Shown here in pieces: positions 18,013-27,294 of a DNA stretch of 64,000 nt. Origin of the DNA: UBA11869 sp964544965 (lineage in GTDB: Bacteria; Pseudomonadota; Gammaproteobacteria; Eutrophobiales; Eutrophobiaceae). Made by a program: the position numbers and the translations under genes. Where the stretch lies: positions 13,437 to 77,436 of the forward strand of contig CAZJED010000001.1 of NCBI GenBank assembly GCA_964544965.1, read 5' to 3'. Each line of letters begins with the position of its first letter. Position 1 is the first letter of the stretch. The notes under the pieces are model-generated. The model did not search any database and was not told the origin of the DNA. It was given only the letters and a program-made list of their open reading frames with translations.

Positions 18013-18927
18013 CTAAATATTATTTTTCCTTTGTTTTTTTTTACGCGCTCTCGGGTGTGTTTTATCATAAACTTGGGCTAAATGTTGAAAGTCTAGATGA
18101 GTATAAACCTGTGTTGTACTAATATCTGCGTGTCCTAATAGTTCCTGTACTGCACGCAGATCGCCACTTGACTCCAAAATATGACTAGCAAATGAGTGCC
18201 TTAACATATGAGGGTGAACATGGCTTGACAACCCTTGCTTTTTTGCCCATTTCTTAATGCGCTCCTGTATAGATCTCGGGCTAATACGTCTACCTCTATT
18301 GCTGATAAAAAGAGCCTTTTCATCATCATTTTTAATTAGATTTTGTCTATTTCTAAGCCAATCTTCTACCGCAATAATTGCGTATTTACCTACTGGGAGA
18401 TTACGTGTTTTTTTACCTTTCCCAATAACAGTTAATACCTTATCGATAAAATCAATATCATCTACATCTAAACTCATAACTTCGGTCAAACGCAATCCAG
18501 ATGAATAAATTAATTCGAGTATAGCTTTATCTCGAATTGCTAATACATCTTTCTCTTCAATTTCTAATAATTGGCAAGTTTGATCGGCATCAAGTAATTT
18601 TGGTAATTTTCGATCTACCTTTGGAGTTATTATTCCTTCCGTAGGATTTATTTTTACTTCGCCTATTTTAAGTAAATATCTGTAAAAAGCTCTAATTGAA
18701 GATAGGTTTCTTTGTAGTGAGCGACCTGAAATACCTTTGCGATGCCTATTAGAAATAAAATCTCTCAGCTGTTGACTTCTAAGGTCAGACCATTTTTGAA
18801 TATTTTGCTTAATACAATATGTCTGTAAATAATTCAGATCGCGATGGTATGCATCGCGAGTATATTTTGATAGGTAATGTAGCGTATCTTCAAAAGAATT
18901 TAGTAATTGTGCCTCCGATGAGTACAT
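18013..18927 (-). CDS. xerC: tyrosine recombinase XerC
   Basis: The 304-residue site-specific recombinase resolves chromosome dimers at dif together with XerD. An N-terminal SAM-like core-binding domain (about 5-92) precedes the catalytic domain. The active-site set is complete: R146 ('SSGLRLTE'), a lysine in the 'GKGKKTR' hairpin, H240-x-x-R243, H266 ('LGHADIS') and nucleophile Y275 ('TTQVYTH'). It ends the conserved dapF-DUF484-xerC operon, which makes XerC more likely than XerD. xerD is not in the window. Confidence 0.95.
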   Translation of the reverse strand: MYSSEAQLLNSFEDTLHYLSKYTRDAYHRDLNYLQTYCIKQNIQKWSDLRSQQLRDFISNRHRKGISGRSLQRNLSSIRAFYRYLLKIGEVKINPTEGIITPKVDRKLPKLLDADQTCQLLEIEEKDVLAIRDKAILELIYSSGLRLTEVMSLDVDDIDFIDKVLTVIGKGKKTRNLPVGKYAIIAVEDWLRNRQNLIKNDDEKALFISNRGRRISPRSIQERIKKWAKKQGLSSHVHPHMLRHSFASHILESSGDLRAVQELLGHADISTTQVYTHLDFQHLAQVYDKTHPRARKKKQRKNNI

Positions 18928-18935
18928 AAAAAAAT

Positions 18936-19643
18936 CTAATTTTCTTTAACCCATGGTTTTATTATAAAACTTAAAATCTCAGCAAAATTAGAAAGTAATT
19001 CTATACCCATACCTGACTGAAAATGCTCTTCGTCAAAACTTCCGATAGCAAGTATACCTCCCCAACCATGCCCATGTAGAGGTATCATTACTGATGATGC
19101 TATATCATCACCGTCTTCGCCAAACAAAAACACCTGTTGTTGCCTCTTCATTTTACCGCTTAGTGGTTCTAGTTTTTTTATAATACTTCTAAATAACAAC
19201 TCTTCTAAAGAATCTTTGCCTACAAATTCTTCTGTTAGAGAACTAGAAACAAGGATAGGATTTGCAAATAGTTTCACAACAACTCTATCAGCATAAAAAT
19301 TTTTCTTTAAATTCTTATATAATGTTGAAAAAATATCTTCTGGATCATTTTCATTCATTAAAGTAAGTGCTAATTGATGCATACGACGAGCAAGTTTTTC
19401 ATTTTGGCGTGCTATTTCTATTAACTCGTGTATTTTTTTTTGAGTTTCCTGATTTTGACTACGTAATATCGCTAATTGTTTTTCAACAAGTGAAATTGCA
19501 TCCCCGCTCTCATGTGGTATTTTTAATTCGGCAATAATCGAAGGATTCTTAACAAAAAAATCTAGATTATCCCTTAAATAATCAGAAACTAAATTTTCTG
19601 TAGAACGTTTAGACATATGATTTTCTTTTTCCTTTAAACTCAT
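18936..19643 (-). CDS. DUF484 family protein (GAF-like)
   Basis: The 235-residue protein belongs to the DUF484 family found between dapF and xerC in gammaproteobacteria. An N-terminal helical segment starting 'YLRDNLDFFVKNPSII' leads through a coiled coil (about 70-115) into a GAF-like domain ending 'LLSNFAEILSFII'. No function is established. The ATG at 19643 overlaps the dapF stop as ATGA. A second ATG at 19616 (MSKRSTEN) is an alternative start. Confidence 0.88.
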   Translation of the reverse strand: MSLKEKENHMSKRSTENLVSDYLRDNLDFFVKNPSIIAELKIPHESGDAISLVEKQLAILRSQNQETQKKIHELIEIARQNEKLARRMHQLALTLMNENDPEDIFSTLYKNLKKNFYADRVVVKLFANPILVSSSLTEEFVGKDSLEELLFRSIIKKLEPLSGKMKRQQQVFLFGEDGDDIASSVMIPLHGHGWGGILAIGSFDEEHFQSGMGIELLSNFAEILSFIIKPWVKEN

Positions 19644-20470
19644 AATTCAATTTCCCCTTCATAAACTGTCTCTACAAAACCACTCATATATATATAATTT
19701 TCACCGCCCTTCCAGCGTAAGGTCAAATGACCTCCACGTAATTCTACATCCACTACCTCTTCTAGATGACCTTGTTGATAAGCAACAGCAACAGCTGCAC
19801 AAGCACCACTGCCACAAGCAAGGGTCTCCCCGACTCCACGTTCATAAACACGAAGTTTAATATTTTTTCGATCTAAAATTTGAACAAAACCAACATTTAC
19901 TCCTTCAGGAAATATCCCATGTTTTTGGAAGACATCACCGGTGGTTTTTACAGAAGCTAAATCAACATCATCTACAATTATAACTGCGTGTGGGTTTCCA
20001 ATTGACATAGCTCCAAAAACAATTTCCTTGTTGTCAAGCTTCAATAAATAGTTTTCTAATCTTTCATCAACATCTAATGGAATATCAACTGGCTCAAATT
20101 TTGGCATACCCATATTCACAGTAACAGATTGATTATCATCAATTGTTAAAATAAGCTGGCTACTTTTAGTCTCTGCTATAATATTATTTTTCTCAACTAA
20201 TCCTTTACTTTTAAGGTATACGGCAACACAACGAGCACCATTGCCGCATTGAAAAACCTCAGTGCCATCAGAGTTAAATATTCTATAATAAACATCTGCT
20301 TCATTATTCTTTGATGGCCCTACTAATAAAACTTGATCGCAGCCAATACCTAAATGTCTATCTGCTATTTTTTTTATTTGTTCGCTACTTAACGACAGAG
20401 GGGCTGAGAATGTATCAAATATAATAAAATCATTCCCTGTGCCTTGCATTTTAGTAAAATTAGTAATCAT
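19640..20470 (-). CDS. dapF: diaminopimelate epimerase
   Basis: The 276-residue PLP-independent epimerase converts LL- to meso-diaminopimelate, the precursor of lysine and of the peptidoglycan cross-linking residue. The two catalytic cysteines are present: C75 in 'FQCGNGARCVAVY' and C219 in 'LACGSGACAAVAVAYQ'. 'MQGTGNDFIIFD' at the N-terminus is standard. It is first in the dapF-DUF484-xerC operon. lysA, often upstream, is replaced by an MscS-type channel gene. Confidence 0.98.
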   Translation of the reverse strand: MITNFTKMQGTGNDFIIFDTFSAPLSLSSEQIKKIADRHLGIGCDQVLLVGPSKNNEADVYYRIFNSDGTEVFQCGNGARCVAVYLKSKGLVEKNNIIAETKSSQLILTIDDNQSVTVNMGMPKFEPVDIPLDVDERLENYLLKLDNKEIVFGAMSIGNPHAVIIVDDVDLASVKTTGDVFQKHGIFPEGVNVGFVQILDRKNIKLRVYERGVGETLACGSGACAAVAVAYQQGHLEEVVDVELRGGHLTLRWKGGENYIYMSGFVETVYEGEIEL

Positions 20471-20504
20471 TTCTCAAATTAGCTATTTAAATTGCTTTAT
20501 TTTT

Positions 20505-21605
20505 TTATTTTTGATTAGAAATATCACTACTCGATGAAATATGTAATGTTGATGTCGGGAAAGCGCATTCCGCACCGTTAGATTCAATTATATTTATAAT
20601 TTTCAATAGTACATCTTGTTTAATTTCATGATAACGAACCCAATCTATAGTTTTAGTAAAAGTATATATAAAAAAATCTAATGAAGATGGAGCAAATTCA
20701 TTAAAATTTACTATTAAGGTTTTTGTTGTATCAATATCAGCATGATTCTTGAGCATTTCTTTTACATCACCGATAATTTTTTCCATTTTAGATAAATCAT
20801 CATAGCGAATGCCTATAGTTTCTTTGATTCTTCTATTTAACATTCTTGATGGATTCTCAACAGAGACATTATTAAAGACTGCATTTGGAACATACAAAGG
20901 CCGCTTATCAAATGTCCTAATAGTTGTTGATCTCCATCCTATTTTTTCAACGGTTCCTTCAATTTCTTTATCAGGCGAACGAATCCAATCGCCAACACTA
21001 AAAGGACGATCCATATAAATCATTAAACCGCCAAAGAAATTAGCCAATAAATCACGTGCTGCAAATCCAACAGCAATCCCCCCAACACCTCCAAAAGCTA
21101 ATACGCCAGAAATACTGTAGCCAAGTGATTGGAGTGCTATTAAAAAACCAATAATAATTACTGAAATGCGAAGCAATTTAGCTATAGCATCAACTGTAGT
21201 TTGGTCAATTTCCTCACTAGTAGTTTGTTTGACTGAAATAATATTCTTTTCAAAACACGTTATAAATCGTATTAGAAACCAACAGATAATAATTAACACG
21301 GCTATTTGATATAAGGACGAAACTGCGCCAAGTATAATCAACTTGTTATGTTCATCTATTATATTCACAGAAAAAGTAAGCGCTGTTATCCAAACTAAAA
21401 CTGATAATGGTTTTTCCGCAGCATCAAGAATTGCATCATCCCAAATTATTTTTGTTTTTTTGAGTTTTAAAATAATTTTATGATGATATCTTTTCAACAT
21501 CCAATTTAAGAAAATAGCAACAATAATGATAATAAAAATTTCGGCTACCCATGTATGTTCACCAAAGAGGTTTCTGGTGATCTCTGTTAATTCTGAAAAT
21601 TTCAT
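20505..21605 (-). CDS. small-conductance mechanosensitive channel, MscS family
   Basis: The 366-residue membrane protein protects against hypo-osmotic shock. Several N-terminal membrane helices precede the pore helix 'GVLAFGGVGGIAVGFAARD' (about residues 168-186), then the beta domain 'MDRPFSVGDWI' and 'EGTVEKIGWRSTTIRT'. It is larger than E. coli MscS (286 residues), with about two extra N-terminal helices, as in the YnaI/YbdG type. It lies between nagZ (58 bp) and dapF (34 bp), all on the minus strand. Confidence 0.92.
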   Translation of the reverse strand: MKFSELTEITRNLFGEHTWVAEIFIIIIVAIFLNWMLKRYHHKIILKLKKTKIIWDDAILDAAEKPLSVLVWITALTFSVNIIDEHNKLIILGAVSSLYQIAVLIIICWFLIRFITCFEKNIISVKQTTSEEIDQTTVDAIAKLLRISVIIIGFLIALQSLGYSISGVLAFGGVGGIAVGFAARDLLANFFGGLMIYMDRPFSVGDWIRSPDKEIEGTVEKIGWRSTTIRTFDKRPLYVPNAVFNNVSVENPSRMLNRRIKETIGIRYDDLSKMEKIIGDVKEMLKNHADIDTTKTLIVNFNEFAPSSLDFFIYTFTKTIDWVRYHEIKQDVLLKIINIIESNGAECAFPTSTLHISSSSDISNQK

Positions 21606-21663
21606 TTAGTCTTACCTGTAATTAAAAATCTCTGTTAATAATAGCTCACTAAGAATAACTTCG

Positions 21664-22707
21664 TTAATTTTGAAAACTCTCAATTCTCTTTGAACACTTT
21701 TGCCATAATTTATTATTTTTCAAATCATCATATCTGTAATTAAATTTACCGCGCATTTTTTCCAAACAATTTAAAGATTCAAACTCAGCAAATTTTTCAG
21801 ATTCATCAAGCACAGAAATTAAACCTTTTTTATTGTTACAGATTAGCGCTATATCACAACCAGCTTTTAGTGTAAGTCTTGTTCTTTCGGTATAATTCCC
21901 AATAATCTCGGCACCGGCCATACTAAGATCATCACTAAAAATTGTACCCTTAAAATTCAATTTTTTTCTCAAAATATCCTTTATCCAAACAGAAGAAAAT
22001 CCTGCAGGAAGTGTATCAATTTCCGAATATATAACATGTGCCGGCATTAGTCCTGAAATACCGAAATCAATTAGTAATTTGAAAGGTATCAAATCGTGGG
22101 TATTAATATCACTAAACGAACGAGGGTCAAGTGGTATAGAAAAATGAGAATCTTCAGCTACTGAGCCATGGCCGGGGAAATGTTTCCCAACAGCTGCCAT
22201 ACCTGCTTCATTCATTCCTGTCACAAAAGCCCGCGCTAATTTTGAAATTTTTTCAGGATCAACATCAAATGCACGGTCGCCTATTACCTTACTAATACTT
22301 CCACCGACATCAAGCACAGGAGCAAAACTGAAATCAACTCCTACCGATAAAAGCTCGGCTGCCATAAGCCAACCAGTTTGCCTTGCCAGCAATTGAGCTT
22401 CCTCTATTGATTCAATAGAACCGAATAAACCGCATGCTGGTAATTGACTAAAACCATTTCGAAAACGCTGAACTCTACCGCCTTCATGATCTACAGCAAT
22501 TAATAATGAAGGTTGACGTAATCTATGAATTTCTTCTTTTAATTCTACTAATTGTTTTGGTGATTCAAAATTACGTGAAAATAAAATAATACCGCCGATC
22601 AATGGATGTAATAATATTTCACGCTCGCTCTCATCTAATTGAGGACCGTCTATGTCACACATAATCGAGCCTAATTTTAAATCTTTAGGTGTTATGTACG
22701 ATTTCAT
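21664..22707 (-). CDS. nagZ: beta-N-acetylhexosaminidase NagZ
   Basis: This family GH3 cytoplasmic enzyme removes GlcNAc from GlcNAc-1,6-anhydroMurNAc-(peptide) during peptidoglycan recycling. I start it at ATG 22707 (MKSYITPKD), whose ATGA overlaps the stop of the upstream permease gene; this gives 347 residues. A longer reading from 22764 would only overlap the permease. The catalytic His/Asp loop is 'KHFPGHGSVAEDSH' and the nucleophile Asp lies in 'IFSDDLSMAGA'. The overlap with peptide permease genes suggests coupled uptake and breakdown of wall fragments. Confidence 0.95.
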   Translation of the reverse strand: MKSYITPKDLKLGSIMCDIDGPQLDESEREILLHPLIGGIILFSRNFESPKQLVELKEEIHRLRQPSLLIAVDHEGGRVQRFRNGFSQLPACGLFGSIESIEEAQLLARQTGWLMAAELLSVGVDFSFAPVLDVGGSISKVIGDRAFDVDPEKISKLARAFVTGMNEAGMAAVGKHFPGHGSVAEDSHFSIPLDPRSFSDINTHDLIPFKLLIDFGISGLMPAHVIYSEIDTLPAGFSSVWIKDILRKKLNFKGTIFSDDLSMAGAEIIGNYTERTRLTLKAGCDIALICNNKKGLISVLDESEKFAEFESLNCLEKMRGKFNYRYDDLKNNKLWQKCSKRIESFQN

Positions 22708-23504
22708 TTTGAGCCTCTTATATCCATTTTTTCCCTTAGGCAGTCGCCCAGAAGATTTACACATAATACCAACGAAAGAATAGCAAATCCTGGTCCTAAA
22801 ACCATATGTGGAGCGACTAACATATACTGGGTACCATCTCGAATCATGCTACCCCAGGATGCAGAAGGAGGTTGTATGCCTAGACCTAAAAATGATAGGC
22901 CTGCCTCAGCAATAATGACACTCGCGACTGAAAATGTTGCCTCAATAATTAACGGAGCAATTATTAATGGTAAAATGTGTCTATATGTAATCACATAATC
23001 TAATGTGCCTAGAGCGTGTGCCGCAATAATATGATCTCGATTTTTAATGCTTAATGTTTGTATTCTAGCTAATCTCGAAAAACCAACCCAACTTACAACC
23101 GATAAGGCTATAACTGTATTTGTAAGTCCTGGTCCTAACAATCCAGCCAAGACGATTGCTAACAAAATTCCGGGAAAAGCGATAAAAATGTCGATCATAA
23201 CTACAAGAAATTTATCATAAATCCCCCCAAACCACGCCCCAATTACACCAAAAAAAGTTCCGACAACAAAAGATATAAGTACAACAATAATTGCAACACT
23301 AAATGACGTTTTTGCTCCCATTATTAGGCGTTCACAAATTGGACGACCTAGATGATCATAACCACACCATTGCTCCCAACCCGGACCTAATAAAATTTTA
23401 TCTAATGAAATTTGATCGGGTTGCAAGGGTAATATTAGTCCTAATATTCCACAAACAAACCAAAATATAACTACAAAAAAAGGTATATTGAATTTCTTCT
23501 TCAT
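22704..23504 (-). CDS. peptide ABC transporter permease (DppC/OppC type)
   Basis: The 266-residue inner-membrane permease has the BPD_transp_1 domain with the EAA-type loop 'AHALGTLDYVITYRHILP' and the DppC ending 'LSFLGLGIQPPSASWGSMI'. With the next gene it would form the translocation channel of a peptide importer. It starts at ATG 23504, overlapping the dppB-like stop by one base (TAATG), and ends overlapping nagZ by ATGA. ATPase subunits (DppD/DppF type) are not encoded in the window. Confidence 0.93.
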   Translation of the reverse strand: MKKKFNIPFFVVIFWFVCGILGLILPLQPDQISLDKILLGPGWEQWCGYDHLGRPICERLIMGAKTSFSVAIIVVLISFVVGTFFGVIGAWFGGIYDKFLVVMIDIFIAFPGILLAIVLAGLLGPGLTNTVIALSVVSWVGFSRLARIQTLSIKNRDHIIAAHALGTLDYVITYRHILPLIIAPLIIEATFSVASVIIAEAGLSFLGLGIQPPSASWGSMIRDGTQYMLVAPHMVLGPGFAILSLVLCVNLLGDCLREKMDIRGSK

Positions 23505-24427
23505 TAATCAACTCTAATTCTTGGATCTAGTGATACACAAACAAAATCAGCTATTAGATTGATGAGAACATAAGTAAAACTAATCAATATTACACAGCCT
23601 TGAACAACCGGATAGTCTCTTTTCTGTATCGATTCAATCATAAGTTGCCCAATACCTGGCCATGAAAATATAGTTTCTGTAATAACAGCCCCCGCTAATA
23701 AAGTACCGAGTTGCATTCCCAGAATAGTAACAACGGGTAATAGGGCGTTACGTAGCGCATGATATATTAATATATTAAATTCAGTTAAGCCGCGTGCACG
23801 CACTGATCTTATATAGTCTTCTTGTAAAATTTCTATCATTGATGAACGAATCATTCGCGACAAAATTGCAGCAAGTGCGGTGCCTAAAGTTAAAGCTGGA
23901 AGAATCAATGAGCTTATGCCCTCATTACCGCTTACAGGAAACCATCCTAACCATAATGAAAAAATCAAAATTAATAATGGCCCCATCACAAAGTTGGGAA
24001 TTGAAATACCGAGTATTGCTGTCATCATTGAGAGTCGATCCCAAATTGAATCCTTATAAACAGCTGATAATATTCCTAACGGGACAGAAATTATAATTGC
24101 AATAAATAAACTCGCAAAACTTAATATCAACGTTGGTGATATGTGCTCTAATAGCAATTGACTAACAAGTTGTTTCGAATGCAATGATGCGCCCAAATCA
24201 AAATGAAAAAACCCGTGTAGATATAGGAACCACTGCTGAATAATTGGTAAATCTAAACCAAGAGAATGCCTTAAAGCCTCTCTATCTGTTGCTGTAGCTG
24301 TCTCCCCAAGCATCACCTCGACAGGATCACCAGGGATAATATGAATTAAAAAAAATACTATCGTCGATATACTGAATAATACAAAAATAGCGCCAAATAA
24401 ACGTTTAATTATATAGTTTAAATACAC
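23504..24427 (-). CDS. peptide ABC transporter permease (DppB/OppB type)
   Basis: The 307-residue protein has the OppB N-terminus 'FFLIHIIPGDPVEVMLGE', which contains the family GDP motif, then six membrane segments and the EAA loop 'DYIRSVRARGLTEFNILIYH' (about residues 199-218). It partners the DppC-type permease in one operon. The substrate class (di/oligo/murein peptides) is not fixed by the sequence. The neighbours (LD-transpeptidase-fold enzyme and nagZ) favour cell-wall peptides. Confidence 0.93.
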   Translation of the reverse strand: MYLNYIIKRLFGAIFVLFSISTIVFFLIHIIPGDPVEVMLGETATATDREALRHSLGLDLPIIQQWFLYLHGFFHFDLGASLHSKQLVSQLLLEHISPTLILSFASLFIAIIISVPLGILSAVYKDSIWDRLSMMTAILGISIPNFVMGPLLILIFSLWLGWFPVSGNEGISSLILPALTLGTALAAILSRMIRSSMIEILQEDYIRSVRARGLTEFNILIYHALRNALLPVVTILGMQLGTLLAGAVITETIFSWPGIGQLMIESIQKRDYPVVQGCVILISFTYVLINLIADFVCVSLDPRIRVD

Positions 24428-24449
24428 AGTTTTTTTTGATTCATCATTT

Positions 24450-24929
24450 TTATTTTTTAGTAATAGTTACTATTGTCCCCACGCTTACTAATTTAAATAA
24501 TTCTATAACATCAGAATTGCACATTCTGATACATCCTCTTGAACCAGGCTTACCCATTTTGGTGTCTTCTGGTGAGCCATGTATATAAATATATCGGTTG
24601 TAACTATCAACATCATTGCCCTTGTTTTTACCTTCTTCCGTCCCGCTCAACCATAATATTCTCGTAAGTATCCAATCCCTATCCGGATATAAATCACGCA
24701 TTTTGAGATCGTATAATTCATTTGTTTCTGCTCTGCCTACAAAAACAGAATTTTGTTTGGCATCATGACCTATTTTTTCAGCAATAATGTGTTCTCCTAG
24801 GGGTGTGCATTCGCTATTTTTTCTCTCCCCTGTACCATTTTTTGCCGTAGAGACAGAATACTTTCTTACAATATTTTCTCCATCAAAAAGTAGCAACTGT
24901 TGTTTAGAAATAGATATTTTAATATACAT
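24450..24929 (-). CDS. YkuD-family enzyme without signal peptide (probable cytoplasmic LD-carboxypeptidase, ElsL-like)
   Basis: The 159-residue protein is a bare YkuD domain. The catalytic signature is intact: His118 in 'YIYIHGSP' and Cys133 in 'GSRGCIRMCNSD'. It begins directly with the catalytic fold (MYIKISISKQQLL), with no signal peptide, lipobox or membrane helix, so it should stay in the cytoplasm. From memory, a signal-less YkuD protein of Acinetobacter (ElsL) acts as an LD-carboxypeptidase trimming recycled murein tetrapeptides. The position between a peptide-binding lipoprotein gene (13 bp) and permease genes plus nagZ fits that role better than periplasmic LD-transpeptidation. Confidence 0.8.
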   Translation of the reverse strand: MYIKISISKQQLLLFDGENIVRKYSVSTAKNGTGERKNSECTPLGEHIIAEKIGHDAKQNSVFVGRAETNELYDLKMRDLYPDRDWILTRILWLSGTEEGKNKGNDVDSYNRYIYIHGSPEDTKMGKPGSRGCIRMCNSDVIELFKLVSVGTIVTITKK

Positions 24930-24942
24930 ATAAATATATTGA

Positions 24943-26451
24943 TTATTTTTTTGTTACGTATTTAAGTGAGTCAAAATTACCATCCGTACTTAACATATAA
25001 CCTTTTATGTTAGATTTAGACACCAACACATTATCTTCATACCATAAAGGAATATAAGGTAGCACTTGTAATAAATACTCTTGTAGATCCTTATAATATA
25101 GAGACTGTTTATCCAATGACACCTCGGATTTAGCTAATTCCAGAATTAAATCAACGTTTTTATCTTTAAATCTACCTCGGTTAGCGCCATATGGGGGAGT
25201 TGATTCGCTGTGAAATATATAGTGAAAAATATCAGGCATCTTTAACCCAACCCATGACAGACTATATATTTGAAAACGTCCTTCTTTGATATCCCCATAA
25301 AAAGTTCCCCAATCATAACTGCGTATTTCTACCTCAATTCCAACAGAATTCAATTGGTTTTGGATAATTGTCGCTAAACGCAATCGAAAAGGATCGTTTG
25401 ACGTTTTATAAACTAATTTAATTGGATGTAAGTTGCTATAACCAGCTTGTTTAATCAATATTCTTGATTTTTCAGGATTATAATCAAAGCCTGTTAAACT
25501 AGGATTACCGGCCCAATGTTCTGGAGGCAACAATGCTTCAGCTTTTCTAGCCGAGGATCCCATCACATACTTTATTATTGATTCTCTATCAATTGCATGC
25601 GCAATTGCATTTCTAATTAAAATATTGCCTGTAACTGGATCTTCCATATTAAAACCAAGATATGTAAAAGTATTTCCTACTTTTTTCTTTACATGAATTG
25701 ACTTCTTTTTATCTAGCCAAGCTATAATCTCAGGAGGTAAATTACCTTGAATCAAATCTATCTCGCCTTTTAAAAGTTTCAGAACTCTTACTATAGGATC
25801 TTTTAAGGTAATAAATTCAATTATCTTTTTGTCATGAAGTCGTAATAATTTTAGATGATTGTCATTTCTAAAATCTACAATTTTCATCGAACCGTTTCCA
25901 ATAGGTTCTCTAGAAAAATTATGTTTTTTAGCTATTAGTTTCTTAGGCAAAATACCTATTACTAAACGCCCTGGGAAAAGAGGATCTGGATACAATAATT
26001 TGAAATCGATAATATTTCGATTCACAACTTCGATAGATTCGATCATAGCAATTGAACCCTTGTGTGGTGATATCTCCCTTGGATTTAATATCGATTCATA
26101 TGTTGCCTTTACATCTTCGGATGTTAATAATGAGCCATCATGAAATTCATTTAATTTTTCTCTTAGTGTAAATCTATAATGAGTTGGTGAGATCTTTTCC
26201 CAATCTGCTAATTCAGGCTTAGCATGAAACTCTTCATCAAAATCAATTAGACTTTTGTAAAGTAATCGTGTTAGACGATATGAAATCGCATCAGTCGCGT
26301 AGCGTGGATCTAAGGTTATTGGACTTGCATTTAAACCAATTGCTATGGTGTCTCTATCTAAATCTTTGCAGCTACTAATAAAAAATTGGAAAAATAAAAT
26401 AAATAATATTAATAAATATTTAAACTCTGATGTTTTTTTTCCTGTTCTCAT
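24943..26451 (-). CDS. peptide ABC transporter substrate-binding lipoprotein (SBP_bac_5)
   Basis: The 502-residue family 5 extracytoplasmic binding protein (DppA/OppA type) starts with a lipoprotein signal: hydrophobic residues 11-25 then 'FISSC', putting the lipid-modified Cys at position 28. The mature part has 'ITLDPRYATDAISYRL' and 'AYESILNPRE'-like family segments and the later 'RNAIAHAIDRESII'. It would capture peptides and deliver them to the permeases downstream. A lipidated form is common in Gram-positives but less so in Gram-negatives, where these proteins are usually soluble in the periplasm. Confidence 0.92.
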   Translation of the reverse strand: MRTGKKTSEFKYLLILFILFFQFFISSCKDLDRDTIAIGLNASPITLDPRYATDAISYRLTRLLYKSLIDFDEEFHAKPELADWEKISPTHYRFTLREKLNEFHDGSLLTSEDVKATYESILNPREISPHKGSIAMIESIEVVNRNIIDFKLLYPDPLFPGRLVIGILPKKLIAKKHNFSREPIGNGSMKIVDFRNDNHLKLLRLHDKKIIEFITLKDPIVRVLKLLKGEIDLIQGNLPPEIIAWLDKKKSIHVKKKVGNTFTYLGFNMEDPVTGNILIRNAIAHAIDRESIIKYVMGSSARKAEALLPPEHWAGNPSLTGFDYNPEKSRILIKQAGYSNLHPIKLVYKTSNDPFRLRLATIIQNQLNSVGIEVEIRSYDWGTFYGDIKEGRFQIYSLSWVGLKMPDIFHYIFHSESTPPYGANRGRFKDKNVDLILELAKSEVSLDKQSLYYKDLQEYLLQVLPYIPLWYEDNVLVSKSNIKGYMLSTDGNFDSLKYVTKK

Positions 26452-26489
26452 TTATTCTGGAAAACGCTAATAATAATTTAGAAATATTT

Positions 26490-27269
26490 CTAACCGCCCT
26501 GCCAAACTTCAAGAAACTCCTTTAAATGTGTTTTTCCTTCTTTTTTTAGCATATCAGAAACTTTCTGACATTCTTCAACATACAGATTATTTGTTAATTT
26601 TCCACGTATTAATTGGTATCTTAAATAAACTAAGTAGGTATTAAGAACATCTGTTTCGCAATAGTTGCGAATAGATTCAATGTCTCCGGCTAAATAATAA
26701 TCCCAGACTTTTTCACCGCTCATGCCCATTTTCCCTGGGAAGCCCAAAATAGTAGCAATTTCATTTAAAGGTGCTCTCGCAGATGTAATATACCCTGAAA
26801 GAACATCCATCAGATCAGTATGCCTGCTATGAAAACGACTTAAATAGTTGTTCCAACGGAAAGACTGATCTTCATCCCCATTTTCCCAATAACGTTGGGA
26901 AATAATGCCATGAATAAGTGAACGATAATGTATGACTGGTAAATCAAAACCACTGCCATTCCAAGAGACAATCACGGGAGTGTATCGTTCTATACCTTCA
27001 AAAAAACGTTCGAGTAATTCTGATTCAGGTGAATCCTTATCCCCCAATGACCACACACTTAATTTTTCATCTGTTTTCAAAAGAACAGATATTGTTATAA
27101 TTCTATGTAAATAATGTTGTAAAAATTCTGTTCTGCCATCACTTTTCTGATAGCGATGACTAAACATTATTTCAGCAACATTCTTATCACTAAGATCTTC
27201 TATATTAAAAATCTTTTTTCCCGAATTGGTATCTGGGATTGTCTCAATATCAAAAACGAGAATATTCAT
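26490..27269 (-). CDS. predicted 3'-5' exonuclease, PolB-like (DEDDy family)
   Basis: The 259-residue protein opens with the exonuclease motif I 'VFDIETIPD' (Asp7, Glu9). It has a motif II region 'VSWNGSGFDLPVI' near residue 98 and a motif III region 'YCETDVLNTYLVYLRY' near 206. This matches the stand-alone DNA polymerase B exonuclease-like family (PF10108). The likely activity is single-strand 3'-5' nucleic acid degradation; its pathway is unknown. In related bacteria it commonly sits near cysM. The cysM gene ends 25 bp upstream on the same strand. Confidence 0.88.
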   Translation of the reverse strand: MNILVFDIETIPDTNSGKKIFNIEDLSDKNVAEIMFSHRYQKSDGRTEFLQHYLHRIITISVLLKTDEKLSVWSLGDKDSPESELLERFFEGIERYTPVIVSWNGSGFDLPVIHYRSLIHGIISQRYWENGDEDQSFRWNNYLSRFHSRHTDLMDVLSGYITSARAPLNEIATILGFPGKMGMSGEKVWDYYLAGDIESIRNYCETDVLNTYLVYLRYQLIRGKLTNNLYVEECQKVSDMLKKEGKTHLKEFLEVWQGG

Positions 27270-27294
27270 CCTGAAAAACTATTATTGATTATGC

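Noticed and set aside
22708..22764. Longer nagZ start at 22764
   Set aside because: It would extend 57 bp into the permease gene with residues unlike NagZ. The ATGA-coupled ATG at 22707 fits the family start.
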